In this document: one piece after another, positions 49,771 through 61,780 of the stretch | Layout: every line of letters starts with the position of its first letter | How positions within the stretch are numbered: position 1 is the first letter of the stretch | Assembly (NCBI RefSeq): GCF_051020985.1 | Contig: NC_135006.1 | Coordinates: 15,393,501-15,457,500 of the forward strand | Origin: Nomia melanderi | Taxonomy: Eukaryota > Arthropoda > Insecta > Hymenoptera > Halictidae | DNA: 64,000 nucleotides | Direction: 5' to 3' | Position numbers and translations under genes: made by a program | The notes under the pieces: generated by a model | The model's database searches: none | Told to the model about the DNA's origin: nothing | What the model saw: only the letters and a program-made list of their open reading frames with translations

Positions 49771-50698
49771 ACGACCGCTCTAATCGTCGCGTTCGTCTGT
49801 CAGCAGCTCGTAGAGAGTTCAGCGCGTCGTCACGAGCGCGGTGATACCGCGAAATCCGGCGGCTCGTGTCCCGTTCCCGGCGTTGGTAACGACGTTCTCG
49901 TGACCGGCGCGGCTCGAGCCGGAAGGGGCGGACGTCGCCCATCGAAAATCGGCTCCCGTAAAAAAATCTGACGGAGACGCGAGGCCGAGCGTCCTTGAAT
50001 TAATGATGGACGCGCGCGCGCTCGGGATTCGGCCGTCTAGTTAAAAGCTTTCTATTTTCCTCCGCCTCGTGGATCGAGTACGAACGAGGAGCGGATAACG
50101 AAGCCGCGTGAAATTCACGGTGAGCATTTTCCGAGCGCGAAACTCGAAACGATACGCCCGCGGCGCGAAAAGCCGAGCCGTGTAATTTCGGGGAGGGGCG
50201 ATGATCGTTTTCGACGAACGCGGGCGAGGGCGGCAATAAAAACGCCGCTATTTACATCGGTTATCTCGCAGGAAATATTCGAGCCAGTCGTAAATAAATA
50301 TTGTGACTTATGGGATCGTCGGCGGGCCGCGCATATTGCTCGGCTAGAAATCGCGCAACGACGAGGAGGATCGGCTCGTAAGATTCTTACGAAATAGAAT
50401 TCCACGGGAGTTTCGCCGTTTTACGAGGTTTTATGGGACATCGCGGAGTTTTATGCGCGGGCCCGCCTTATCCGTATACCAAATAATTTCGCGATACCGA
50501 CGCGATATGCAGATCGGTATTACACGTATCTCGGCCCGTATTCTGTACATCGGGAGAATTATATCGTCCGGTCGGAAAATAAAGTCGCGCATGAAATTTT
50601 TATTCGAAACCGATGCGAGGGCTCGTTTCGGGGTGGCGCGGCGCTACCCCGCTGGATACGTTCATTCGAATCACGCTCCGTTTCTTGCGGTACGTTCG
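49771..50698. other. CpG-rich DNA, no gene recognised
   Basis: Only short frames without motifs were seen. Confidence 0.55.
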
Positions 50699-50941
50699 TC
50701 AAAATCGTATTACCGTATTGGCCGGCCCGAAACACGGTAAACTCTCGTTTCGAATCGGAATGAAAACATACCGGAGCCAGAACGGCTGAACGTTTTTAAT
50801 ATTCGTTCGGAGCAACGTTATCCCGGATGGCTTTGCAACGGCACGAATTTCGCAGGGGCAAAGCGGTTTCGAGAAGGCGGCAGGGCCTGATAACGATTTC
50901 GCAACGAGCTTATTACTCTGGACCTCGCCGTAGTATTCCAT
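50699..50941 (-). other. Open frame of 80 codons, doubtful
   Basis: This minus-strand frame opens at ATG and has an even composition, with two Cys near the middle and one near the end. It shows no recognised motif. It adjoins the AT-rich island at 50951 and may be a remnant of the same insertion or chance. Confidence 0.12.
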
Positions 50942-50950
50942 TAACTTCCC

Positions 50951-51345
50951 GTAGTATTACAATCACCTAACACTGCTCCGTAACACGAAACCGAGTGACA
51001 AATAACAAGTTACGTCAAGTTGCGCCAGATTGAATAAGAACATGTAACACAGAACTTTACGGAGCACTATCGGAAGTCTATTTTGAGACACGCGCGCGAA
51101 CATGAACCTACCGAGAACTTTCCAAGCACGAGAGATAAGAAACTCTATAAATTCTCTGAACACCGATCGCGCACACATCATTAACGACATCGTTACCTTG
51201 TACTTCGTATAAATAGGGTTTGCATATACTCCGTGCGAACAAGTGATGATTAAGTATTGCAAGCCTCGAGTCGGAAAGTTCTCTACGAGTTTCTTAATTA
51301 TCCTTTTTAAGAAGGTAACAAATTAAATTAGCGATCAATGTGTCT
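50951..51345. other. AT-rich island with 10-bp inverted repeat
   Basis: TGCTCCGTAA (50974-50983) and TTACGGAGCA (51057-51066) are perfect inverted copies 73 bases apart, and GTAACAC recurs near each. The minus strand has a hydrophobic frame (50963-51262) whose hydrophobicity follows from the AT-rich composition. Possible small decayed element; no target duplication found. Confidence 0.4.
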
Positions 51346-54170
51346 CGATGGTTCTACGCTTCCTCGAAGCATCGACGTCTCGTTGACCGGCCATTTTAGA
51401 CCGTGCCGCGCGTTCTAAATATAATGTCGTCGGGGTGACGAGACAGCGGCGCGTCGTTGCAGAAAGCTGGGTAGCCTAACGCCTGTCGGTTCGACAGGCC
51501 AGGCTAATGCGTTGTCAGACGTAACGAGCCGCGCTCGCTTCCTCCGTTCCCGATCTTTCGCTCTCGCCGCCAGCGATTAATGCCACCGATTATCGCGGGG
51601 AAAGAGGCTCGTTCGCCGCGATTGGAATTGATTCCCTCCCCCAGATAGTCGCTTCCGACTCGAATTAATTTCCGCCTTGTCGTCGGATCGACGACGCGCG
51701 GCCCTTTCGATCGAAACACCGCCTCCTCTGGTCGGATCGCGGGAGATTTATACCCGGCGGCGGGGATAATCGCGACGATCGACAAGACTTCCGAGCGTCG
51801 TAGTTGGATGTCAACGCCTACCGGCGGGACGCAACGAGGCGCGTCATCCTCGAATAATTTGTCAGCGCGCCGGCAATAATTCCACGCGTCCCGTGGCCCT
51901 CGATCGGCCGCTCAAACCGGTAATAATCGACGGCCATTTGTCAGCCGCGATCGTCTCGCGCCTCGACACCGGCGTTTGTTCTCGCCTCGACGCAACACCG
52001 ACGCTTTTTCTTCGAAAGTAACCTTAATAATCGGTTTTACACGATTAATGAAATATTACAGCGCGAACGGTGCGTACAGCGGGACGCGATTCGATTAAAT
52101 CGAAAGACGCGACCAAGGATTCGCGACTAATAAAATACCGAGCAGGAAACGGTATTAGTCTCGGAGAATTTCCGCGCCCGAACCGGCGGGAAACGTCGAA
52201 ACGTTTGACTCGCGGAACGGAAAAACCGATTTCTCGGACTGCTTCGGTCAGATCGAATCAAGGGGAAGGAAGGAAAATAATGTACGGGGAAGTCCGGCTC
52301 GTTGAAGGGCCACGGACCGATCCGACGTAGACGGACTCTTATATGTGATTGCCCGCGTTATTTCCGGGCCATCTCGCTCGAAGCTTCTGTCCAGCCTTTA
52401 CGCCGAGGGATACGTACCGAGAAGATTGGAAGAGCTTCCGCGAAGAAGCCGAACGGTTGCCGAATTTGCTTCGCTTCGGAGCCAGCGGACATTTTCTTGC
52501 TCGGCCCGAAGACGTTTCCTCGGATTTCTTCCTCCGCGCTGTGTTTACCATTCTCCCGTCACGGGTATACGCTCGGTCCGCAAAAACACGGCGCGGAATC
52601 GGTGGTCCGGGAAGCTTACTCGATTCCCCGGTATTTTCCGAAATAATCCACCGCTAAATCGCATCGACTCGTGCCAATATTAATCATTCCCGTCGTTTCT
52701 TTACCGCACGTCTATCCGCCGGTTACTCTCCAGTTCCCAGCAATGTTCGGTTTAACCGAGGAAATTGAATACCCACCGCGTTCGTCACGTAACTCGAACT
52801 GTTTGCCTTTATTGTCGGTCACATTCGGCCCCATTGGTATTCCAATCGTCTGGCGCGTGCTCCTTGATCGCCCGCCGCAATAATACCCTGAATCTGCCCG
52901 CCGCTCGAAAATTTCTTGCCTCCGGTAACCTCCGGCTACCTACATATTCTCCGTACGCGGGATATGATCCTCGTTGCGCCGCGCAGTCTGGCGAAATCTG
53001 CTCGGGGAGCGGATAATACGGGGAACTCCGTTTGACCTGTATTTTCGACTCGCGTTCGGGCGTCCCGGGAGCGAGACGTTTCTTCCGAGATTCTTCGGTC
53101 CGCGCCTCCGCGGAGACACGTACATCCCATCGATACGGTCGATTGGCACGCCCCGTCGAATTCCATTGTCTCCCGCCGTCGCGGGGAAACTTCGCCGCGA
53201 CTGTTACAACTTTCTCGGCCCAGCGCGCTTTTCAGCGGTGTCCGCAGTTTAACCGGGACTCGGGCGGAAACGTTCCCAGAATTCCCGGGATCTTCAGTGG
53301 AACGTGAATCGCGGCTTTAAGTACAAAACGTCGATAATACCCCGGAATCTTCGCGCTGCCGTTCCACTTTCTTTCCGCGGCGACAACGAGAAAGAATGGA
53401 ATTACCTCCCCGCCGTCCGCTTCGAATCACCGCGAACATCGGCGGGAAGGGGAATCATGTTCGCGAAGGAACGAAACATTATCGTCGCGCGACCTCCTCC
53501 ATTCGAATCCCGAACGAGCGCTCGAGGCCTGACGAGAGAATCGCGGTTCACCGGTTCTCAGCGCGCGCGGTGAAAAGTCCGGGTGAAAGGTCGGTAGACG
53601 TCGGAAAAGGGAGCGTGTCCAAGCGGTTTGCATAAACGTCAGTCGAAGATTACCCGCGCGCCGAGGCACGCCGATGGTACCGTTGGCTCGATCGCCTATG
53701 CAGTTTTATGCACATGGAATAGCAGGCGACTCTCGCGCCGCTCGGACGGACCTCCGCTCGAAAAGAATTTACAAACCAAAACGACGCGGCATTCTTCGCC
53801 GGGGAACCCGGCGCGACGTCGCCGCGCCGCACTGAGTTTCGTTCCGCCGCGAATATTACGGAGCAGCAACTCGTGCGAGATAAAATCTCTGGTATGCCTA
53901 GCAGTTTTCGTGGCGCGCGACGAGCCTCCGCTCGCGACGGGGCACCGACGGGGGAACGCTCGATAGAGATCACGGGTACGCGCGAAATGCTCGCGAGGGA
54001 AGCTCTCGTTGGAAACGCAGCGCCGTTGCCTTTCGGGTTTACCGTGGAATTCGGAAGCGTCACGGTCAAGCGAGTCGTTTCCCGGTCCACCCGTCTGATG
54101 ATCCTTAACCCTTTCGTTACGGCGGGCGTCGCCGCGGAGTCGCTCCGGTAGAACGAAACATCGTGTCAAA
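51346..54170. other. CpG-rich DNA, no gene recognised
   Basis: Frames on both strands overlap (52302-52646, 52345-52683 and 53628-53966 plus; 53696-54268 minus, 190 codons). None contains a recognisable motif. Confidence 0.55.
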
Positions 54171-54480
54171 GGTGGAGACATTACGCGCAGTCTTCGGCAT
54201 TCGGGACGAAGTCTTTCGTCTTGAAACGTTGTGACACTGCTTTTAAAAGCAAAACGATTTGTGTTCATAGCAATGTGCCTATGACTTTTCCATCAACGTA
54301 TTTTTGTTATTGTTTATATCGTCTTAACTTTAAGCTCCATTTTTGTGGCCACTATAGTGACTATAGTCATCGTATAAAGGGTTCAGTAACGAGGAGTCTT
54401 CCCAAGTCTAAGGTGTGCACTACGCAGGTGCAGACCCGAACTGCCTTGTCAATGGTTTCTAGATAGTTGGACATCTTCCG
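54171..54480. other. Low-GC island with nested palindromes
   Basis: The block has distinctly lower GC than its flanks. ACTATAGT (54351-54358) abuts and shares a base with TGACTATAGTCA (54358-54369). An 81-codon plus-strand frame (54221-54466) lies across it without a match to anything I know. Likely old mobile DNA. Confidence 0.4.
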
Positions 54481-57400
54481 AATTAAGCTAACGCTCCAAC
54501 AGCTACGAGCCAGCCTCATAGATTTCTTGCCCGAGGAATATTCCCTCCTCGTGACGGAATTAATTTCTCGTCGGGAGCGGCGAAACTTCGCGAATTGGTC
54601 CGCGATAATTCGCCGCCGCGAGGACGGAACTGTTTATCTTTTAAGACCACATCCGAGGGAAACACTGACATTGTACAATATTCTCCTAATACGGTTGAAC
54701 ACATTTTTTCCCTATTTTTCGTGGCTTATATATTGGAACACTGCGGAAAGGACACGACCGACGGTAGCATGGAACACACATGCACGGAGAGAATCGAAAA
54801 GGTCCTCCGTCTGCAGGAATCCGCATCTCCGCGAGTCCCAGTAGCAACCGATTCCCGCTTGCACTCCGAAGATCATGGTGCCGCTCGTTTGAAAGAAATT
54901 GAATTTTCTTTTACAAGCTCCTCGTCGGCCGTTTCCTCGAAACGGGGTACGAGGAAGGAAACGGGCTCGCTCGGTTTTGTCCGCCGTCGGCTCGCTACGG
55001 TCGGGGGCGAAATACGCGGGGGCTAATTCGCGGCAGTGTTTGCCCGGAAATTCACGCGGCCGCGATGTCCACGGGACAACTGCTCCGAGGAATTTTCGGG
55101 CGTTTACTTAAAAATTCCATTAGCCGCGCGAGGAATGGAGCCGCTTTGTTTGTTTTTATTAATTAAAACGAAGCCGCGGGGAGTCGGTCGCGCGCGGCCC
55201 CGATCATCGGCCCGTAAGCTCGGTAAACGTTTACAGGATTTCGTAGTCGCCGGAGAAAATTGAATTGGACGCCGCCAGGGTGAATCGGGAACACCTACGG
55301 AACCGAAATAATGTGGCGGCGGCGGCGGAGGTGGCTGGGAGCGAGACCGGTAGCCCGCCGAAATACAAACGATTCTATTAACTCGTTATGCGAGCCCGTC
55401 CGCTGCGGCGAAAGGGAAGGAAAAGAGGAAAAAGCGAGCCGCGCGGAGAGCGGAAAAACTCGTAGCTACGCAGCGTGCCGATGCGGACGTGCCTTTTATT
55501 ACTCTGCATGCATTTAAATACAAAGCGTCCACCTCTCGCTCTCCCTCTCCCTCTTATCCTGTCGACGGCGAGCTTACCACTTCCATGGAATTTGTCGGAT
55601 GTTCCTGAAAGGAGCGCAACGCGGAGCCGTTCCGTGGGATGCTCTTTGTACTACCCCCGAGCCCCCTCCCCGTGGTTCCGCCCCCGTTCCACCCCTCCGG
55701 CCGGCACGGCCGCGAGTTTCTTCCTTTCCCCGGGACGTACCGATGTTATTTTTCTATCCCCCGTGTCTTCTTTGTGTTCCAGGTGAGCATTAGGACGCCG
55801 GTTCCAGGGAAATCCCCTCGTTACGCGCGCAGACACCCGAAGAAAGCGGACGGAAACGCGGCCGGGCGCGGATGAGAATATTCCGCGAGCCGCCGCGGGG
55901 AGAAAATCCTCCGCGGTAGGATGATCCGCGTTAATAAAGATAAGAGTAACGCCTCTATCCTGCCGCGAGAACAGCGAAATTAAACATCGCGGACCGCCGT
56001 ACCGGGATTCGTAACGAGCTTCTATTTTTAATCGGACGTGCTCCGCGAGGAAACGACGCGTTCCCGCGGAACTGCAACAATGGCGATTAAATTCCGCGCC
56101 ATTCAGCTCGGCCGGGAGCCCTCCAGCCGTGAATTCGTAAACGTACACCGGATCTCGCGTAATCTTCATGGCACGGTTGTAATCTTGCGAGGAGAACCGA
56201 GGGGGATACGAAGTTGTACGCGTCGTCGGCGTTTCGTACTGTACGTATCGGCGGCCGTCGATAATTTTCTGATCACCCGGTTGGAACAGACTACGGCCCG
56301 AATAACCCGACGGGTACCAGGTCGGAGGTTATGGTATCCGAAGTAATTCGATTAATAAGGTGTAACAGAGCGATTTTAGCGGGTAACGAACCGCGAAAAG
56401 AGCCTGGCTGCTTGCCCGCCTTCGCTCTTGACCCGTTCCTTTGACAATCGAACTTTGCCCGCTGCTGGCTGACTCCCTGAACCCCTGCCTCCCTCGGAAA
56501 ATAAACTAGACCCTAATGAACAGAGGATTACGCGGGACATCAGGAGGATCCTACAAACCGGTACTAATTGTAGTTACTCCGTAATTTTAGTTTGCCCTCT
56601 CCTCGCCGGGCTACCGGCCTAATGTCTATAAAACAGTCGCGGCAATTTCATACCAGCCCGCGGGATACTGTTCGCGCCAGTCATGAGAACGCTATCGTTC
56701 CCATCGGTCCGCGTCCTGTAAATCGCGAAACGCGCGGCTCTCGGTGTCGCCGCGCACGCGATGGTAACCGATCGCTTTTTGCCCGTACGCGCCGCGGTAA
56801 ATCCTATCGGAGGGACACCGGAGAACACGGCATCCCGCGACACCGAGTCCTGATCGGAGGAGGGAATTCCAGCGGGGTCAGCGGTTCGATACGATCTCTA
56901 ACGGCGGTAATGGAATCACGTAGACGTTCGGGCAGTCTTAGCGACCCATCCTCGGGGCGCATCCCTCCGGGTGCGTGCCTCCGCGTGGCATCGGCCGGCG
57001 GGAGTAATGCGATCTCGTAGAGCTGCTCGTAACGTAGTTAACGCGGCAGGGTCAACTCGCCGCCACCGGTGGCTGCCGCCGCAGCCGCTAATAACTCGGT
57101 ACGGCGCGACGGTAACGCGAGCTACCAAGCACAGGTACACCAGTGGCTGGCTCGATCTACCTACTAGTCTCTCGCGTGTTCTCACGTACTTATCGCCCAC
57201 GCCGCGCTCGCTACCTGATCCGCCTACACCGGCGTCTACCTCCGCTGCCGATGTAGACGTCAGATACGTCCATTGGTCGACGACTCGATGGAAGTTCGTC
57301 GGACTTGGCCGGATCTCAAGTGGAAGAGCTTCCACCAGACGAACGCGTGAATCATGGAGCAAGGGGTGAGAAGAGTTTAAGATTCCACAAGAGTTAACAC

Positions 57401-58155
57401 TATGGACGATTAGGATTAACTAGTCAGAGCCGTTTCGCATTAATATTTTATAAGATACAAATCTTTCATACTTCGCGAATGTTTATCTTCGTTAGCTGCG
57501 TTATCGCGGATAACGTATAGCAGTCCTAGGCTCAGCCCTTGTTTCCGAAAGCCTTCGAAGTTCACCAGGTAGTTTTATAAAAACGCCAAAGACAGAAGGT
57601 CGAACTCATTTTTTAAGTTACCGAGGGCCGAGCTTTCTGCTAACTCCCCCAAATCGATAAAGCAGTCCTAACCTCTGGCTTATAATCGGACGTTTCTCGA
57701 TCGACCGATAAGACGAATCCTCCCTCGGACGGGTAGATTACTCGAGGTCTCAGCCGAGGAGTTAGGAGATTTCCGAGCTCACGCAATCCCGATAAGGAAA
57801 AATCACGCTCGCTTGGACTCGTGTCGCGCCGTACGGCCTGCTCGACTCGCGCGCGTGTAGCTACGTCCTCTTGGCGCACGCACCTTAATGGAAGACGTAC
57901 GTAAGTGTTAGATGCCTAAGCGAAGGAGCCTCCCCCGTCTAGAAGGTTGGTCGGTCATCGAGCAAGCCGGCCTCTCAACTGATAGCTCCGAGATACACTT
58001 AAGGCTTAATTGAATTCCAACCACCGGCAACTTCGAGCTCCACCCTTGGTCCCGCGCTTGCCTAAATCACATTGCCATTTACGCCGGGGACAGGCGAAAG
58101 GAGACAGAAGTGGCCCTCGATCGATGAATCGAAATGCTGCTCGCTAGTATTACTC

Positions 58156-58159
<4 letters not shown>
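54481..58159. other. CpG-rich DNA, no gene recognised
   Basis: A (GGC)n short tract lies at about 55314-55328. A juxtaposed splice acceptor/donor sequence is at 55782/55783. A hairpin with a 7-bp perfect stem (CGTTATC/GATAACG) lies at 57499-57515, in an AT-richer patch (57380-57620). Frames are short and unrecognised. Confidence 0.5.

Positions 58160-58188
<29 letters not shown>
58160..58188. repeat. (CT)n microsatellite
   Basis: A pure CT tract of 29 bases is preceded by a C run and followed by ccctttctctc. Confidence 0.95.
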
Positions 58189-58191
<3 letters not shown>

Positions 58192-59487
58192 TTCTCTCAA
58201 TAAGGAACATCGACTACACTTTCCGGAGGCAAAGTGGGTGGGCGCAGTTCACTTCGGCCGTCGGAACTATAATTCCACGGTCTCCGATCTTCGGTCGCCG
58301 AGATTGTTTACCGAGACAATGATTCAGTTTGTCCACTTTTTCCAGCCGAAACTAACCAACTTAACTGGAACGCGAACTTTCCGCAGCGAGCTTGTTTTCC
58401 CGAAGCCGGAGCCCTGACGCGAAATCACGCCAGGCTATTCTAATCGGGTGTTTGTATAGTTAGTGCCGCGGCTCCTCGTTATTCCGCGAATACATTAACG
58501 AGCCCGTTCGCCGTCACGTGAGCGCCGGTGTCGTGACAGGGGCAATTTTCTGTAATTTCTTTCCCGCCGTCGTCTTCGCGTACGAAGATCGATGAGGGCG
58601 TCGAGCACGTCGGCCGTGCTACCGTTTCCCGTCCGCCGCCGTCGAGGACAGCCCAACGAATGATCCCGCGTGGGCGGAAGAACAAATTTTCGTAAATCCT
58701 CGGCGGCAAGAAAGCCGGGGCACTCGAGTCTTTCGGGATCAATGGTTCGAGAACGAGAGCGGCTCGTGAATGAGGGGCGGCGAGAGCAACCCTTGCCGCG
58801 GTTTCTTTTACTTTCTCCGGTTGGCTGGAAGGCATCGCGTTGCATTCATCGTCGCGAGGACAGACGGAAAACAAGGTGGAAACCAGCGAGGCCGGAGTGT
58901 CGGCATTGACCTCGGGGACAGGAAAAAGCGCCGGCGGAGTTTCGCTCATTACCGACGCACCGCTCCCCCGATAGAAGGTGAAAGGAGGTGAAAGGACGCC
59001 GGCTAGTTCCGTGAACGCAACCCGCGAGAAGCCACCGGGAACGGCCACGTCACCCTCCGAATCGGCCCGGGCCCGATTAGTTGTTAATTACCGAGCGACC
59101 GATCGCCCCGAAGATTCAAAGGGAGGACCGGCTACGAAATTGGAAGTGAACGAGCTTGTTATTAGGAGATCCATTCTCGCGAGACCGTACGATGAGTCAG
59201 CGGGATGTTTCGGGGACGTGGATAACTTCGCCAGCGACATTCCGGTCTCACGCTCTGCTACCCCTCGACGATCTCGTTCGGCGCATCGACGGACCTTGGC
59301 CGCCGCGCGTCGCCTCGGCGAAACTTAATTAAATCGACGCCCCCGCGAGCGTAAAGCAAATTTTTTCAAGCTTTCGAGTCGTTCGACGACCATCGAACCG
59401 GGAAGTAATATTCGCTGATTCCGCTGGCTCCGACTATTGTGTCTGAAATACCGAATTGATAAGGCGATCTGGCATCGAGGCATCTTT
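58189..59487. other. CpG-rich DNA, no gene recognised
   Basis: The minus strand is open over 58479-59048. With an ATG start it runs 58479-58949 (156 codons), with fewer Arg than usual here. Plus-strand frames overlap it (58670-58909 and 58770-58991). No domain was recognised, so I do not call it a gene. Confidence 0.45.
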
Positions 59488-59789
59488 ACTGGGTGTACCT
59501 CTAACGCGATACGCGATTTTTCATCCATTTGCGATCATCCGACGAAAAAGAGAACAAGTTGCAGAGTATAGAGTGTGCGAAAGATATCAGTGAACAAAAT
59601 TTCGTCAGTTTTCACGTTGAGATCGAGAGTTTTACAAACAGGGACACATTCTTTTATTTACCATGTTACGGACATCTTGCATACAAGATATTTTTATTAA
59701 CATATCGCTCGATTCGCCGTAGTGGGATCGTGAAATATTTAGCTTTTACTATTTGTCTTTAAAGCAGTGTAAACATTATTTGACATTGA
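59488..59789 (+). repeat. Dispersed repeat, copy B (long form)
   Basis: This is homologous to 32671-32870 in the same orientation. It starts CTGGGTGTACCTCTAACGCG and shares AACAAGTTGCAG, AGATATCAGTG, GAGATCGAG and the terminal CAGTGTAAACATTATTTG. It carries extra internal sequence, mainly between about 59630 and 59745. The two copies are clearly diverged, so the family is old. No intact open frame or terminal inverted repeat is visible. Confidence 0.75.
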
Positions 59790-61780
59790 GCAGATTACCG
59801 ATCTCTTGTATATTTTCGAGTCTGAGAAGAATGCAAGAATTTTGACCGGAGATAAGGAAACATCCCGAGCATCGAGTACGCCGCGAAAGGCGTAAATAGA
59901 TTACTAGACGCCTTCGATTTCATCCCCAGCTTCGTTCACGTCCGCGATTACGCATCCCCGATCAATTCCTTTTTACCGCGCCGCCTCCGGGAGCCGAGCA
60001 TCCGTCATTAACCACCGCCGATTACCTCCGGTTTAAGCAATGAAAGCTACACGCGCGAACACACGCAGCGAACCCGCGCATTCAGACCCGGAGGAGTCTG
60101 CGGCCACGCCTGCATCGCCTCAACCCCGCGCCGCTTCTTTCTTCCGCTCCTTTCTTCTCTCCTAACGACGTTCCCGCGAAAGGATAATACGAATCCCTGG
60201 AGGTACTTCTGCTTTACGATCCGGCTCCTTTCCGCCGCGGTTTTGCTCCCTTCCTCCCAACGGATTTTCCGCCGCCGCTCCTTCAGCGCGCGACCGCGCC
60301 CCCTCAGACTGAATCCTGTTTTTTACAACGGTCCGGCTTAGCAAATGGTTCACACTTTTCCTTAAACCCGGAAATGAAAACCGACCCAGTGAAGGCTAAT
60401 CGGAAGTACCATCGAATGGACGTTCGATCGTGGTAGAAAAATAAAACTATCGTGAGCGACGCGGACGAGGCTCGTAGAAACGATTGTTCGCGGGGTAATT
60501 CGGGACGATTCGAAATTCGGGGTTCGCAGCGGGAACAATCGAAGTACCCTGAGAATCCCCGGTCGTTCAGCGATGCTACAAGCCGGGCACGCTTCCAACG
60601 GCGTAAACCCTCCTCGTAGGGTGGGATATTTATCCGTCTGCGAAGTCACCGTTCCAAGGAAGACGATTTTTCCTTCCGCCGTTCGCGCAGCTAACGGAAT
60701 ACGGACCGGGGATCCGTGTCGGGGTAACACGGCCCGCAAAGAGGGGAAATTGAAAGGGATCGGACAAACAGGATTCCGTTTAATAACCGTAAAGCCTTTC
60801 CGCCGGCGTTCGCGTGGCTCAAGTAGCACGGGTACCCGGTGCACCTCGCCTCGCCTCGCCTCGCCTCGCCGTGGAAGCAAGGTTTCAACGCTGTTGTCGC
60901 CCGATATCTCTCCCTCGTGATCGTTCCGCGGCGTAAGGGCGGGACGAGCTGTAAAAGCGCGGGCAAACTGTTACGCTGCGACAGTAAACACGCCTAATCT
61001 TGGCCGAGACGAGTTTACACGGGGCCCGGCGTGACAGCGCGCGCGGCAGCGACGGCAGCGGCTGCCAGCGGCAAACGACCAGCTGCTATTCTTTCCGAGG
61101 CTATTTCGTTACACGGCTCTCGCGCGCTTAGGTCGGAACAGCCTATCAAATGTTTTACGAGGGCCTTTTCGGGCGTTAGCCACGGGGACAATTACACCGG
61201 GGCGGAAAAAGTCGATTCGGTCAAAAATTGAACGGCGGGAGCGTTCGTTTTACGAGCAGACGAGCTCGAAATAAAATCGTCCAATGGATTCGTAAAGGGG
61301 AATAAATAATCCGACTTACCTCGGTAACTCGCGCACGGACGCGAGAGCCGTGTTCCCGCTGCCCCGGGATACGCGTCGCGAATAATCGAACCGATCGGCG
61401 GTCCCCGGGAAAATTCATTCTTCGCGAGTGCGACTAGTCGCGTGGCATTTTGAAAGGAGCCGAGATACAAGTCCGATAACCGAGAGACGCTTAAGCGAAG
61501 CGAAACGAGGATTATCCGAAGTCCTCCGTTGAATCCCGTGGGATGCTCGCCTCCACCTTTCCGATTGCTCCGGGGCCGTCTAGACGGCCGTGGGTGAACC
61601 GAACCGGGAGCCAGGGAGTGGGGGATGAAAGAGAGGATCGGAGCTGACCAGTCGGGAAACCAGTGATCCACCGTCGACACCTACTCGCTCCGGCGAACGA
61701 AAAGTGGCTCGGAGATATCCCGGGACGCGGACATCCACTCTCGTATACGTGGGGAACCGTAGGAAGGAGACACCGAGCCC
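59790..61780. other. CpG-rich DNA, no gene recognised
   Basis: A pentanucleotide repeat lies at 60844-60870. A perfect-consensus donor on the minus strand (GAG/GTAAGT) ends at 61320, within a minus-strand open frame (61192-61680). That frame has no recognised motif. Confidence 0.5.
60844..60870. repeat. (CCTCG)n pentanucleotide repeat
   Basis: Five complete CCTCG units and a partial sixth form an uninterrupted tract of 27 bases. Confidence 0.95.

Noticed and set aside
50963..51262. Hydrophobic minus-strand frame as a membrane protein
   Set aside because: Hydrophobicity follows from AT-rich codons, the frame opens at TTG rather than ATG, and it spans an inverted repeat.
58479..59048. 189-codon minus-strand open stretch
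   Set aside because: It begins at GTG; from its first ATG only 156 codons remain, with no recognised motif and overlapping frames on the plus strand.
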